64,000 nucleotides of DNA from contig MKVL01000020.1 of NCBI GenBank assembly GCA_001899205.1, positions 1 through 64,000 of the forward strand, written 5' to 3'. The stretch comes from Mesorhizobium sp. 65-26 (lineage in GTDB: Bacteria; Pseudomonadota; Alphaproteobacteria; Rhizobiales; Rhizobiaceae). A program made the translations under genes and the position numbers. The notes below the pieces were generated by a model. The model was not told the DNA's origin, made no database searches, and saw only the letters and a list, made by a program, of their open reading frames with translations. This document shows positions 34,276 to 45,474 of this stretch, one piece after another (within the stretch, counting starts at the first letter, position 1; the number at the start of each line of letters is the position of its first letter).

Positions 34276-35454
34276 TCAGGAGGCCTTGAAGGTCTGCCAG
34301 GCTTCGACCCAGGAGGCCGCGCCCACGACATCGCCATCCGGCTTCTGCGGCGGGACGACGATCTGCGTGCCCAGGATGCTGCCGCTCGGCTTGCGCACAT
34401 GCTCGTAGGGGAACATCGACCGGATGTCTTCCTTCATCAGGTCATAGGCGGCCTCGACCGTGCAGCCCGACGACAGCTCCGTGGCCAGCGCGGCGTTCGA
34501 TTCCGGCTTGGTCATGAAATCTATGTAGGCGTAGGCATTGTCGAGATTGGGCGCGTCGACGGCGATCGCGTAGGAATCCGACCAGAAGAACGTGCCGTCC
34601 ACGGAAGGCGAGCCGACCTTCAGGTCCACGCCCTTGCCCTTGGCGATCACCACCTGATAGGCCCAGCCGCCGATGCCGATCGAGGCGTCGCCGCGCACCA
34701 GCACGTCGGCCATGTCGCCATGCGAGCCGCCGATCGTCACCACATTGGGCTTGGCCTTCAGCATTGCCTCCAGCACCTTCTGCAACTGCGCCGCCGTCAG
34801 CCGGCTCGGTTCCGGCATGTCGAGCGACTTCGCCCACAGCCAGATGTTGCCGAACGGGTCGTCGAGCAGCACCAGTTCGCCCTTGAACTTCGGATCGGCG
34901 AAATCCGTGTACTTGGCCGGCATCGCGTCCCATTTCTTCGGGTTGAAGACGCAAGGCTCGTCACCCCAGATGATCGGGATGCCGTAGGTCTTGCCGTCCT
35001 TGACCAGCCAGGACGCGGTCTTGAAGGTGGGAAACAGCCCGCTGGCCGTGGGAATGCGGCTCAGGTCGAGCGGTTGGAACAGTTCAACACCCGATTTGAG
35101 GATCGCGGTCTGGAAGTCCTTGTTGGGCGTCAGTATGTCCATCGCGCCCCGGCCGCCGGTGTTGAAGCGGGTCAGCGCCTCGTCCGCCGCCGACTGGAAA
35201 GAGGCATTCATCTTGATGTTGTTGGCCTCGAGGAAGGGCTTGGCGACATTGGCGCCGTTCTCTCCGTCCCAGCCGAGGAAATTGAGGTCGCCGCCGAGCT
35301 TGCCGCCCGCGGCCAGGGCGGTTCCGGTGCCTCCCAGCACGGTCAGCGTCGACAGGCCGGCCGCGCCCTGCAGGAAGCTGCGGCGGCTGACATCGGCATT
35401 GAGCTTTGCATCCAGGAAATTCTTCAGTCTGTCGTCCACGATCGTTCTCCTCAT
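34276..35454 (-). CDS. Polyamine-type ABC transporter binding protein, Tat-exported
   Basis: 392 residues of the PotD/family 1 type. The N-terminus has a twin-arginine motif SRRSFLQGAAG (Arg24-Arg25) and an AALAAGG-type cleavage region, so it is exported folded through Tat. The mature chain starts LGGDLNFLGWDGENGANVAKPFLEANN and later shows IIWGDEPCVFNPKKWD and PNVVTIGGSHGDMADVLVRGDASIGIGGWAYQ. It is the first gene of the operon 35454-29970. ATG 35454 follows AGAGGG; an in-frame GTG at 35439, just after AGGAG, is an equally good start. The true ligand is not known. Confidence 0.88.
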   Translation of the reverse strand: MRRTIVDDRLKNFLDAKLNADVSRRSFLQGAAGLSTLTVLGGTGTALAAGGKLGGDLNFLGWDGENGANVAKPFLEANNIKMNASFQSAADEALTRFNTGGRGAMDILTPNKDFQTAILKSGVELFQPLDLSRIPTASGLFPTFKTASWLVKDGKTYGIPIIWGDEPCVFNPKKWDAMPAKYTDFADPKFKGELVLLDDPFGNIWLWAKSLDMPEPSRLTAAQLQKVLEAMLKAKPNVVTIGGSHGDMADVLVRGDASIGIGGWAYQVVIAKGKGVDLKVGSPSVDGTFFWSDSYAIAVDAPNLDNAYAYIDFMTKPESNAALATELSSGCTVEAAYDLMKEDIRSMFPYEHVRKPSGSILGTQIVVPPQKPDGDVVGAASWVEAWQTFKAS

Positions 35455-35790
35455 AAGGCCCTCTTGATGGGGGTTGTCGTTGCGCTTTGCAGTCTGGAGT
35501 GATTAGGCGGCGGTTTCGTATATAAAGTCAAGGACCATATATGAACTTTTGAGCGGGGCGCACGAGGAAATGGCCTTCAAACAGGCGGGTTGGCTTGGGG
35601 CTGGCGGTAAGAGGGGATCGGAGTCCGACGGGACCGGAAATTCCAGGCCTGTTTTGGCGCGGGTTCCTCGCGAATGAACCGAGGATAGGCAGAACTTACG
35701 CCGCCGGGTTCGCACGAACAGGGCCTGAAAATGCGATCGCCGCCAGACGGCTGTCGTCCGGCGGCGATGGAAGGCGTTGCGGCGTCTCGA
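35455..35790. other. Intergenic region upstream of the PotD-like gene and downstream of gyrB
   Basis: No gene is supported. It should hold the promoter of the PotD-like operon (an AT-rich patch lies at 35515-35550). Bases 35736-35768 form a stem (ATCGCCGCC/GGCGGCGAT with an inner extension and one mismatch) that on the minus strand is followed by CGCATTTTC, a reasonable terminator for gyrB. A 70-residue frame on the minus strand here has no family features and I do not call it. Confidence 0.5.
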
Positions 35791-38328
<2,538 letters not shown>

Positions 38329-38426
38329 TCACCAAGATATAGGCTTTAAAGGCGGTTTTTCCAAGGTTTGCGGCTGCTTTCGACCACAGGAGACATACTG
38401 TTGGCCGGCTGTGGAAAATGGTGCCG

Positions 38427-38993
38427 TCAGCCCCGCAACGGCTTCAGCGCCTCGCTCCAGCGGTGCAGCTCGTCCAGCATCGCCCTGGCGCTGCCCGCGA
38501 CCTGCTCGGTCGGGTTGAACGCGCCATCCTTGTCGAGCAGGCTCTGATAGGCGGGCAGCGTCACGCCTTCCGGAATGGGCATCACCTTGACCGAGGTCAG
38601 CAGCGGCTTCAGTGATTGCGCCGCGCGCAGGCCGCCCGACACGCCGCCATAGCTCAGGATCGCGGCCGGCTTGTACTGCCATTCGCGCGACAGGTAGTCG
38701 ATCGCGTTCACGATCGCCGGCGCCACGAAGTAGTTGTACTCCGGCGCCACGAAGACGAAGGCGTCTGCCGCGTCAGTCGCCTTCGACCAGGCCCTGGTGT
38801 GTTCCTTCTCGTACTTGCCGAGCCTCGGATGATGCGGCTCGTCGAGCACCGGCAGGTCGAAAGCGGCGATGTCGGTCAGAACCGGCTTGAACTTGCCGTG
38901 CTCGCCGGCGAAGCGCTCGAGCCAGTGCGCGAAGACCGGACCGGCGCGGCCGGGTCTGGTGCTGCCGATGATGATGTTGAGCTGATGCGGCAA
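38427..38993 (-). CDS. NADPH-dependent FMN reductase family protein
   Basis: 188-residue flavodoxin-like protein. The FMN phosphate loop GSTRPGRAG is at residues 10-18, and VAPEYNYFVAPAIVNAIDYLSREWQYKPAAILSYGGVSGGLRAAQ is the core motif of the NADPH:FMN reductase/azoreductase group (PEYN, YGGxSGG). It reduces flavins, quinones or xenobiotics with NADPH. It lies upstream of gyrB on the same strand, 164 bases away, so they are probably separate units. Confidence 0.9.
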   Translation of the reverse strand: MPHQLNIIIGSTRPGRAGPVFAHWLERFAGEHGKFKPVLTDIAAFDLPVLDEPHHPRLGKYEKEHTRAWSKATDAADAFVFVAPEYNYFVAPAIVNAIDYLSREWQYKPAAILSYGGVSGGLRAAQSLKPLLTSVKVMPIPEGVTLPAYQSLLDKDGAFNPTEQVAGSARAMLDELHRWSEALKPLRG

Positions 38994-39358
38994 GAAGGCG
39001 CTCCTTCGTCTGGTGTCGCGATCCCGATCGTCCGCTGCCGGGCGCCGCGAGGGCTGGGCAAAGGCGGATTGTGCCGGGAATCGGCTGGCGGTTGATATCC
39101 CCGTCCAGGGCTACGCTCGGTCGCTCGAGCCCGGACCGGATGGTTGACAGTATCCGTTGGTGACCGCCACCTAAGCCAATCGGGACCGGCCGGCAAGGTC
39201 GCCGCGCGCGACCAGCGGTCACATCTAGGAGAGCGGCGACATCCTTCGATACCGGCGCCGGTTCGTCGGCGATTGCGTGACTGCCGCCGCATACACATTC
39301 CGCCACATGGACGCCATGCCTCGCCGTCACTACATTCGGGTAGCAGCGGAGCATGCTC
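38994..39358. other. Intergenic region between divergent FMN reductase and P450 genes
   Basis: No gene or RNA is supported in these 365 bases. Both neighbouring genes are transcribed outward, so promoters for each must lie here. I see no clear inverted repeat operator and no regulator gene next to it. Confidence 0.4.
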
Positions 39359-40732
39359 ATGGATACCAAGCCGGCCCCCTTCGTGCCCCCTGCGCCGAAG
39401 CCGCGAACATCGCCGCCTTCGACGCTGGAGATGATGCGCATCGTCTACCGCAACCCGCTCGAACTGTGGGGCGAACCCTCCTACAACGAACCCTGGATAT
39501 CGGTGAGCGGTGTCGGCGGGCCGCTGGTGATTGCCAATGATCCCGGCCTGATCCGGCATGTGCTGGTCGACAACGCCAGGAACTACAAGATGGCGACCGT
39601 GCGCCAGCTTATCCTGCGTCCGATCCTGCGGGACGGACTGCTGACCGCCGAGGGCGAGGTCTGGAAGCGCTCGCGCAAGGCGATGGCGCCCGTCTTCACG
39701 CCGCGTCACATCTTCGGCTTCGCGGAGCCGATGCTCAGGCGCACGCGGGAGTTCGTCACCCGCTACGAGGCCGGCGGCACCTCAGACATCGCCCACGATA
39801 TGACGCTGCTCACCTACGATATCCTGGCCGAGACGCTGTTCTCCGGCGAGATCGCCGGCGAGCCCGGCAGTTTCGCCAAGGAGATCGACCGGCTCTTCGA
39901 GACCATGGGTCGCGTCGATCCCCTCGACCTTTTGCGCGCGCCGGAATGGCTGCCGCGCCTTACCCGCATTCGTGGTCGCAAGGCGCTGGCCTATTTCCGC
40001 AGGATCGTGACGGACACGGTGGCGATGCGCGAGGAGCGGCTGCGCCGCGATCCGGACGGCGTGCCGCAGGATTTCCTGACCCTGCTGCTCAAGGCCGAAG
40101 GACCGGGCGGGCTGACGCGCGCCGAGGTCGAGGACAACATCATCACCTTCATCGGCGCCGGCCACGAGACGACGGCGCGCGCCCTTGGCTGGACGATCTA
40201 CTGCTTGGCCGAGGCGCCGTGGGAGCGCGACAAGGTCGAGCAGGAGATCGACGCGGTGCTGGCGCGCGAGCCCGATCCGACCAAATGGCTGGACGCCATG
40301 CCGCTCACCCGAGCCGTGTTCGAGGAGGCGCTGAGGCTCTATCCGCCGGCGCCGTCGATAAACCGCGAGCCGATCGAGCCGGAAACCTGGAAGGACCTGC
40401 ACATTCCGCGCTATGCCGCCGTGCTGGTCATGCCCTGGGTCGTGCATCGGCACCGCAAGCTGTGGGACAGGCCGGACGCCTTCATGCCGGAGCGCTTCCA
40501 CCCCGGCAACCGCGACAAGATCGACCGTTTCCAGTATTTGCCCTTCGGGGCGGGGCCGCGCGTCTGCATCGGCGCCAGCTTCGCCATGCAGGAAGCGATC
40601 ATCGCGCTGGCCATGCTATTGTCGCGCTTCCGCTTCGACACCACGCCCGACACCGAACCGTCGCCTGTCCAGAAGCTGACCACGCAGCCGCAGGGCGGCC
40701 TGCCCATGCGGGTCACCCCGCGCACAGCCTGA
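39359..40732 (+). CDS. Cytochrome P450
   Basis: 457 residues. Heme monooxygenase; the cysteine ligand lies in FGAGPRVCIGASFA near residue 400. The I-helix oxygen-activation motif is FIGAGHETTARAL, ExxR is EALR in FEEALRLYPPAP, and the PERF-type segment is FMPERFHPGNR. The protein is soluble (no membrane anchor) with a proline-rich N-terminus. The overall pattern is like the CYP102/CYP4-related bacterial enzymes that oxidise fatty acids or terpenes, but substrate is open. No ferredoxin gene is adjacent, though a flavin reductase is divergent. ATG 39359 is chosen for its spacing of seven from GGAG; ATG 39353 is too close. Confidence 0.92.
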   Translation: MDTKPAPFVPPAPKPRTSPPSTLEMMRIVYRNPLELWGEPSYNEPWISVSGVGGPLVIANDPGLIRHVLVDNARNYKMATVRQLILRPILRDGLLTAEGEVWKRSRKAMAPVFTPRHIFGFAEPMLRRTREFVTRYEAGGTSDIAHDMTLLTYDILAETLFSGEIAGEPGSFAKEIDRLFETMGRVDPLDLLRAPEWLPRLTRIRGRKALAYFRRIVTDTVAMREERLRRDPDGVPQDFLTLLLKAEGPGGLTRAEVEDNIITFIGAGHETTARALGWTIYCLAEAPWERDKVEQEIDAVLAREPDPTKWLDAMPLTRAVFEEALRLYPPAPSINREPIEPETWKDLHIPRYAAVLVMPWVVHRHRKLWDRPDAFMPERFHPGNRDKIDRFQYLPFGAGPRVCIGASFAMQEAIIALAMLLSRFRFDTTPDTEPSPVQKLTTQPQGGLPMRVTPRTA

Positions 40733-40750
40733 CAACGCGCAGCGGCCGCC

Positions 40751-41725
40751 TCAGGCGACCGGCTTGCGCTGGAACTGCCCAGCGGCGCGGTAGCGCCAGA
40801 GATAGCTCGGCAGGATCGTGCCCAGCGATTGCGGCTGGATGCCGAGGCCCGACAGGGTCCGGTTTTCCCGGATCGCTGCTTCCGTGACGATGTTGTGCTC
40901 GCGCAACTGCAAAACCTGGTCCTTGGTCAGCAGCGGGTTGGGCAGCAGCCCCAGGACAGAGGCCTGCAGGTTGGCCACCCACCACGGCACGGGAACCAGC
41001 ATGCGCTTGCGGTCGATGACCGTGAGCATCTCTTCCATGCACTGCCGGAAGGTCAGCACGCTCGGGCCGCCGAGTTCGTAGATACGGCCGCCTTCGATCT
41101 TGCCTTCGACCGAGCGGGCGACCGCCTCGGCGACATCGCCGACATAGACCGGCTGGAACTTGGTCTCCCCGCCGCCGATCAGCGGCAGCACCGGCGAGAA
41201 GCGCGCCATGTTGGCAAAACGGTTGAAGAAGCCGTCCTCGGGGCCGAAATTGATCGAGGGTCTGAAGATCACGGCGTCCTTGATCGTCTCCAGAACGGCC
41301 TTTTCGCCAAGCGCCTTGGTGCGCGCATAGCCGGATTCGGACCGCGCATCGGCGCCAAGCGCGGAAATGTGGGTCAGGCCGGCGCCGACCGAGCGTGCCG
41401 CCTCGGCCACGGCGCGGGCGCCGAAATCATGGACGGCCGAGAATTTCTGCCGGCCTGTCTCGTGCAGGATAGCGACGAGGTTGATGACATGGTCGGCGCC
41501 CTGCACGGCGCGGTCGACCGACCAGCGCATGCGCACATTGGCCTGCACCGGCTGAATCTGGCCGACATTGCCGAGCGGCTGCAGGTGGCCGGCGAGGTCG
41601 GGACGGCGGCAGGGGACGCGGATGCGGTAGCCCCGCTTGGCCAGCGCCCGCACGACATGGCGGCCTACGAAGCCCGACCCGCCGAAGACGACGACGAGCT
41701 TTGGGGTTTGCAGGATTTCGGTCAT
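40751..41725 (-). CDS. Complex I NDUFA9-like SDR family protein
   Basis: 324 residues, atypical extended short-chain dehydrogenase related to the NDUFA9 subunit of complex I. VVVFGGSGFVGRHVVRALAKRGYRIRVPCRRP is the nucleotide-binding opening (GGxGFxG), with NLVAILHETGRQKF, YARTKALGEKAV and IFRPSINFGPEDGFFNRFANMARFSPVLPLIGGG further on. In alphaproteobacteria these proteins are encoded alone and may help complex I assembly or quinone-linked functions. Convergent with the P450 gene. GGAG lies before ATG 41725. Confidence 0.9.
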   Translation of the reverse strand: MTEILQTPKLVVVFGGSGFVGRHVVRALAKRGYRIRVPCRRPDLAGHLQPLGNVGQIQPVQANVRMRWSVDRAVQGADHVINLVAILHETGRQKFSAVHDFGARAVAEAARSVGAGLTHISALGADARSESGYARTKALGEKAVLETIKDAVIFRPSINFGPEDGFFNRFANMARFSPVLPLIGGGETKFQPVYVGDVAEAVARSVEGKIEGGRIYELGGPSVLTFRQCMEEMLTVIDRKRMLVPVPWWVANLQASVLGLLPNPLLTKDQVLQLREHNIVTEAAIRENRTLSGLGIQPQSLGTILPSYLWRYRAAGQFQRKPVA

Positions 41726-41840
41726 GGCTGGCTCCGGCGCTTTCCCGATGCAATGGGGCTTGGCTGAAGCCGTTTCATAGTCGGTTTCTCGCCAAAGGCA
41801 AAGGGCGTGCCGGAGCCAATCACGTGCTTGTTCAGGCTGT

Positions 41841-42293
41841 TCAGAACGCCTTGCCGATGCGCGCGTCGACCGAATGGCGGTTGCCACCCCGGATGACGAA
41901 GAAGAGCAACATCGCCGACCACAGCAGCGACTTCTCGGCGCCCGAGAAACCCTGGCCCATGCTGACCCAGTGGAACCAGACGGTGACCAGAAGCACGAAC
42001 AGCCCGGCGAAGGCGGCCGGCCGGGTCAGAAACCCGATGGCGATGAAGATGCCGCCGAAGAACTCGGTGCAGGCAAGCAGGACGGACCAGAGGGCACCGG
42101 GATAGAAGCCCAGCCCTTCCACCATCTCGACGGCGCCGAGCGGGTTGGTGATCTTCTGCGAGCCGTGAATGGTGAGAAAACCGCCGGCGACTAGTCGAAG
42201 TATGGTCTCGACGGCCTCGTTCAGCCTCGCATAGAGGCCTCCGAGGGCAGGGATGATAAGGGTCTTGCTGGGGGTGTCGGTGTTTGCCGGCAT
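41841..42293 (-). CDS. DoxX family membrane protein
   Basis: 150 residues with four predicted transmembrane helices. LRLVAGGFLTIHGSQKI, GFYPGALWSVLLACTEFFGGIFIAIGFLTRPAAFAGLFVLLV and a short polar C-terminus match DoxX, a family linked to redox and membrane stress but mostly of unknown function. ATG 42293 has AAAGGAG upstream. It lies 115 bases upstream of the NDUFA9-like gene on the same strand; a shared transcript is possible. Confidence 0.88.
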   Translation of the reverse strand: MPANTDTPSKTLIIPALGGLYARLNEAVETILRLVAGGFLTIHGSQKITNPLGAVEMVEGLGFYPGALWSVLLACTEFFGGIFIAIGFLTRPAAFAGLFVLLVTVWFHWVSMGQGFSGAEKSLLWSAMLLFFVIRGGNRHSVDARIGKAF

Positions 42294-42669
42294 CTCGGCT
42301 CCTTTTGCTGCTGACGATCCGAGCAAACGGCGGGCGGGCAGGCCCAAAGTCAAATGAACAAAAGTTGACCGGAAAAGTAATGTTTATTAGCCGCGCCGGA
42401 TGGAGTCGGAGCGGAAGCAGAAAACCCCGCCGAGGCGGGGTTTTCCGGGTGGCGTTCACGTTGAAATCAGGGCCCGGCGAGGCAGCCTGACCTGAGACGG
42501 TATCGAGGTGGCGTGAAGCAAGCACGCCCGCCCCCGGCCCTGGACGACGCGGCACCGCCAATCGCAAGCCGGGAGCCAACTGGCGGCTTGCGATTGGGCT
42601 ACCGATCCTGGGTCGTCGTCAGCCGGAAAAAGGTTCAAGGGGCAGGGCGGCCAGCTTGCCCGGCAGGCA
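42294..42669. other. Intergenic region with a terminator and a perfect inverted repeat
   Basis: No gene is supported. A bidirectional intrinsic terminator lies at 42421-42444 (AAAACCCCGCC, loop, GGCGGGGTTTT) and should end the transcript of the Ldh-family gene. At 42558-42597 a perfect 14-base inverted repeat (CCAATCGCAAGCCG ... CGGCTTGCGATTGG, 12-base spacer) has no T run, so it is not an intrinsic terminator; it could be a REP-like or mRNA-protecting hairpin. The DoxX promoter must lie left of 42421. Confidence 0.55.
42421..42444. terminator. Bidirectional intrinsic terminator
   Basis: Perfect AAAACCCCGCC/GGCGGGGTTTT stem with a three-base loop and T runs on both strands. Placed to end the operon of the Ldh-family reductase (minus strand). 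Confidence 0.9.
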
Positions 42670-43671
42670 TCAGGCCGAATAGCGCTCGGCGAATTCGGAG
42701 ATGCGCTGCACCACTTCCTTGGAAACGGTAATGCCGCGCGCGGCAGCCTTTTCGGCGGCTTCGGCGCGCGAGCGGCCGGGAATATGCACGCCGTAGCGAC
42801 GGCGCAGCCTGTCGAGCTGCGCCTTCATGCGCTGCTCGAAATCCGGGTCGAGAAGCTTCGGCTGGATGGCGAGCACGAAGAGGCCGGTGGCGGGGCTGTC
42901 CGGTCCGCCCGTGAACCAGGGCGCGTCGAGCGACCAGTTAGCGCCGGAAAGTCCCGCCGCCAGCACCTCGACCATGAGCGCGATGTTGGCGCCGCGCTGG
43001 CCGCCAAAGGCCAGCAGCGCGCCCTTCATGGCCGCCGCCGCGTCGGTTGTCGGGTTGCCGCTTTCGTCGAGCGCCCAGCCTTCGGGGATCTTCTTGCCGT
43101 CCTCGGCCGCCTTGCGGATGTTGACGAAGGCGGTGGCGCTGGACGACTGGTCGATCACCAGCGGTGCGCCATCGGCCGAAGGCGCCGCGAACGACATCGG
43201 ATTGGTGCAGTAGACCGGCTTGACCGAGCCGGAGCCGGCGAGAACCGCCGGGCCGTTGGTGGCGGCGAAGGCGACCAGGCCCTGCGCCGCGAGCCGCCCG
43301 GTAAAATACCCGAGCGCACCGCAGGTGTAGGCGTTCTTCTGGGAAAACACCGCGACGCCGAACAGCTTCGCCGCCTTCACCAGATCGTCGATCGTGCGGT
43401 CGAAACCGGTGTGGGCAAGACCGCCCTGGGCGTCGGAGAGATAGACGGCGAGCGCGGGTCTCGTGACCACCGGATTGGCGTTGCCGTCGATGCGGCCGGC
43501 TTCCAGCGCCTCCAGATAGTCGATGAAATGCGACATGCCGACCGAGGCCAGGCCTTCCGCTTCGGCGGCGATGATGGAGGCGACCAGCGACTGGGTGGCT
43601 TCCTCATTGGCGCCGGCGCCGAGCGCCGCCATGCGGCACAATCCTGTTGCCTGGTCGAGACTGAGTTGCAT
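42670..43671 (-). CDS. Ldh family oxidoreductase (malate/L-lactate dehydrogenase or DpkA-like imine reductase)
   Basis: 333 residues of the NAD(P)H-dependent Ldh_2 fold, unrelated to Rossmann dehydrogenases. ASVGMSHFIDYLEALEAGRI contains the conserved SHG/SHF-type histidine region; VFSQKNAYTCGALGYFTGRLAAQGLVAFAATNGPAVLAG and CTNPMSFAAP are core motifs. The family covers malate, lactate, sulfolactate and ureidoglycolate dehydrogenases and the delta-1-piperideine-2-carboxylate/pyrroline-2-carboxylate reductase DpkA. Being next to cationic amino acid transport genes, the last activity is the most attractive guess. It is 188 bases downstream of the permease gene on the same strand. Confidence 0.85.
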   Translation of the reverse strand: MQLSLDQATGLCRMAALGAGANEEATQSLVASIIAAEAEGLASVGMSHFIDYLEALEAGRIDGNANPVVTRPALAVYLSDAQGGLAHTGFDRTIDDLVKAAKLFGVAVFSQKNAYTCGALGYFTGRLAAQGLVAFAATNGPAVLAGSGSVKPVYCTNPMSFAAPSADGAPLVIDQSSSATAFVNIRKAAEDGKKIPEGWALDESGNPTTDAAAAMKGALLAFGGQRGANIALMVEVLAAGLSGANWSLDAPWFTGGPDSPATGLFVLAIQPKLLDPDFEQRMKAQLDRLRRRYGVHIPGRSRAEAAEKAAARGITVSKEVVQRISEFAERYSA

Positions 43672-43859
43672 CGTAACCGTCCTCGGATGATCGCCCGTTG
43701 AGTTGTCTGTCGCGATGAGTAGCAGCACATGAAAGAGCGTTTGTGTTGAAAATCGTCCGGCCCTGCAAGAAAAGCGGCGAACGCCGTCGCACGGCCATCC
43801 GATACCGGACCATTTGCACGCGCGGGTGCTGGACCGCCTACCGGTTTTCTGGACTGGCT

Positions 43860-44666
43860 CTAGCCGACCTTGACCGGTATGCGCGCCTCGATCCTGCTGA
43901 AGACGAGCACCAGTATGCCGGTGATCGTCATGTAGATCAGCGCCAGCAGCAGGAGCGGCTCGTAGGTGAGGTACGTATCCTGCCGCACCTTCGAGGAAAC
44001 AGCGAAGATGTCGATCACGCTGATGGTCGCCACCAGCGGCGTCGACTTCAACTGCAACACGGTCTCGCCGGTCAGCGTCGGCAGTGCCCGGTAGAAGGCC
44101 TGCGGCAGCCAGACACGGCGGAAGATCTTCCAACGGCTCATGCCGAAGGCGCGGGCGGCCTCGAGTTGGCCTCTCGGGACGCCGGCGAACGCGCCGCGCA
44201 TCACCTCGCCCTCGTAGCCGGCGAAGGAAAGCGTCAGCGCCAGCACGCCGTATGGCCATGCCTGGCGCAGATATGGCCACATCCAGGATTCGCGGATCCA
44301 TGGATATTGCGGAAACAGCGAGCCCAGCCCGTAATAGAGCAGCCACAGCTGCAAGAGCAGCGGCGTGCCCCGGATGATTGTGCAGAACACCTTGGCAGGC
44401 GCGGCAAGCCAGATCGGGCCGGCTGCCTGCGCGAGCCCGACCGGCAGGGCGATCATGAAGCCCAACGCGCAGGTGACAGCGAGGATCCACAGCGACCGCC
44501 ACAGGCCCACCAGCCCCATTTCCCAATATTGCGGCAGCCAGTCCCAGCGCATGAAGAAGGCGGCGCCCAGCAACAGGGCAAGCGCGATCAGGATCAGCAC
44601 GATGCGATGCGGCTTCAGCCACAGCGAAGCCCGCGCCACCGCTTCGATTGCGGCATCGCCCGACAT
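43860..44666 (-). CDS. Cationic amino acid ABC transporter permease 2 (HisM-like)
   Basis: 268 residues with an N-terminal extension, then the family pattern KVFCTIIRGTPLLLQLWLLYYGLGSLFPQYPWIR and EAA loop VPRGQLEAARAFGMSRWKIFRRVWLPQAFYRALPTL. The long stretch SLFPQYPWIRESWMWPYLRQAWPYG between helices is characteristic of HisM/OccM-type permeases for arginine, histidine and opines. ATG 44666 has GGAGG eight bases upstream and overlaps the stop of permease 1 by a single base. Confidence 0.9.
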   Translation of the reverse strand: MSGDAAIEAVARASLWLKPHRIVLILIALALLLGAAFFMRWDWLPQYWEMGLVGLWRSLWILAVTCALGFMIALPVGLAQAAGPIWLAAPAKVFCTIIRGTPLLLQLWLLYYGLGSLFPQYPWIRESWMWPYLRQAWPYGVLALTLSFAGYEGEVMRGAFAGVPRGQLEAARAFGMSRWKIFRRVWLPQAFYRALPTLTGETVLQLKSTPLVATISVIDIFAVSSKVRQDTYLTYEPLLLLALIYMTITGILVLVFSRIEARIPVKVG

Positions 44667-45358
44667 CAGCGTGCCTCCCTGATTGATGGCGTGCCGCGCC
44701 TGGCCCACGCCTCGACACGGCCGATGATCAAGTTGGAAAACAGCGTCAGCGCCAGATAGAGCACGCCGGCGGCGAGATAGAAGATCAGGTAGGCCTTGGT
44801 GACGCCGGCCGCCTGGCGCGTCGCCAGCGTCAGCTCGTTGAAGCCGACCACCGCGAGAAGCGCCGTGTCCTTGGTGGCGATCAGCCACAGATTGGCAAGG
44901 CCGGGTATGGCGAAGGGCAGCATCGCCGGCAGCGTTATGCGCCGCAGCATCAGGCCCGGCGGCATGCCGTAGGCGCGGGCGGCCTCGATCTGTCCCTGCG
45001 GCACGGCCAGGATCGCGCCACGGATGACCTCGGTCGAATAAGCGCCCTGGACGATGCCGAGCACGGCGATGCCCGCCGCCAGGCCGCTGATGTCGATGCG
45101 CTGGTAGCCCATCGATGTCAGCACCTGGTTGATGAGGTCGGTGCCGGCGTAGTAGAGCAGCAGGATCAGCACCAGTTCCGGCACGGCGCGCACGATGGTG
45201 GTGTAGACCGCCAGCAGGTCGCGCACCACTGGGCCGCCGTAGAGCTTGCCATAGGCTCCGGCCGTGCCGATCATCAGGCCGACGCAGGTGGCGCCGACCG
45301 CGATCTCGATCGAATGCAGCAGCCCCACCAGAAGCGTGCCGCCCCAACCCGGCGGCAC
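44666..45358 (-). CDS. Cationic amino acid ABC transporter permease 1 (HisQ-like), start uncertain
   Basis: At least 230 residues. GGTLLVGLLHSIEIAVGATCVGLMIGTAGAYGKLYGGPVVRDLLAVYTTIVRAVPELVLILLLYYAG is the HisQ-like opening and VPQGQIEAARAYGMPPGLMLRRITLPAMLPFAIPGL the EAA loop. The only canonical start is GTG 45358, inside the conserved PPGWGG segment and without a Shine-Dalgarno. The frame stays open for 38 more codons to a stop at 45475-45473, encoding LIDALLPASAAGIIELLSPV, which looks like a genuine family N-terminus. A CTG at 45415 preceded by GGGGGCGAAG may be the real start. Confidence 0.85.
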   Translation of the reverse strand: MPPGWGGTLLVGLLHSIEIAVGATCVGLMIGTAGAYGKLYGGPVVRDLLAVYTTIVRAVPELVLILLLYYAGTDLINQVLTSMGYQRIDISGLAAGIAVLGIVQGAYSTEVIRGAILAVPQGQIEAARAYGMPPGLMLRRITLPAMLPFAIPGLANLWLIATKDTALLAVVGFNELTLATRQAAGVTKAYLIFYLAAGVLYLALTLFSNLIIGRVEAWARRGTPSIREAR

Positions 45359-45474
45359 GGGTGACAGGAGTTCGATGATGCCGGCCGCCGAGGCCGGAAG
45401 AAGAGCGTCGATCAGCTTCGCCCCCGAATTGCTGGCCCCGTCAGCCGACCCTGGCGGTCGGGGGCGGGCGCCTC

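Noticed and set aside
35503-35715. 70-codon minus-strand frame upstream of the PotD-like gene
   Set aside because: No Shine-Dalgarno, no family pattern, and it covers the expected promoter region.
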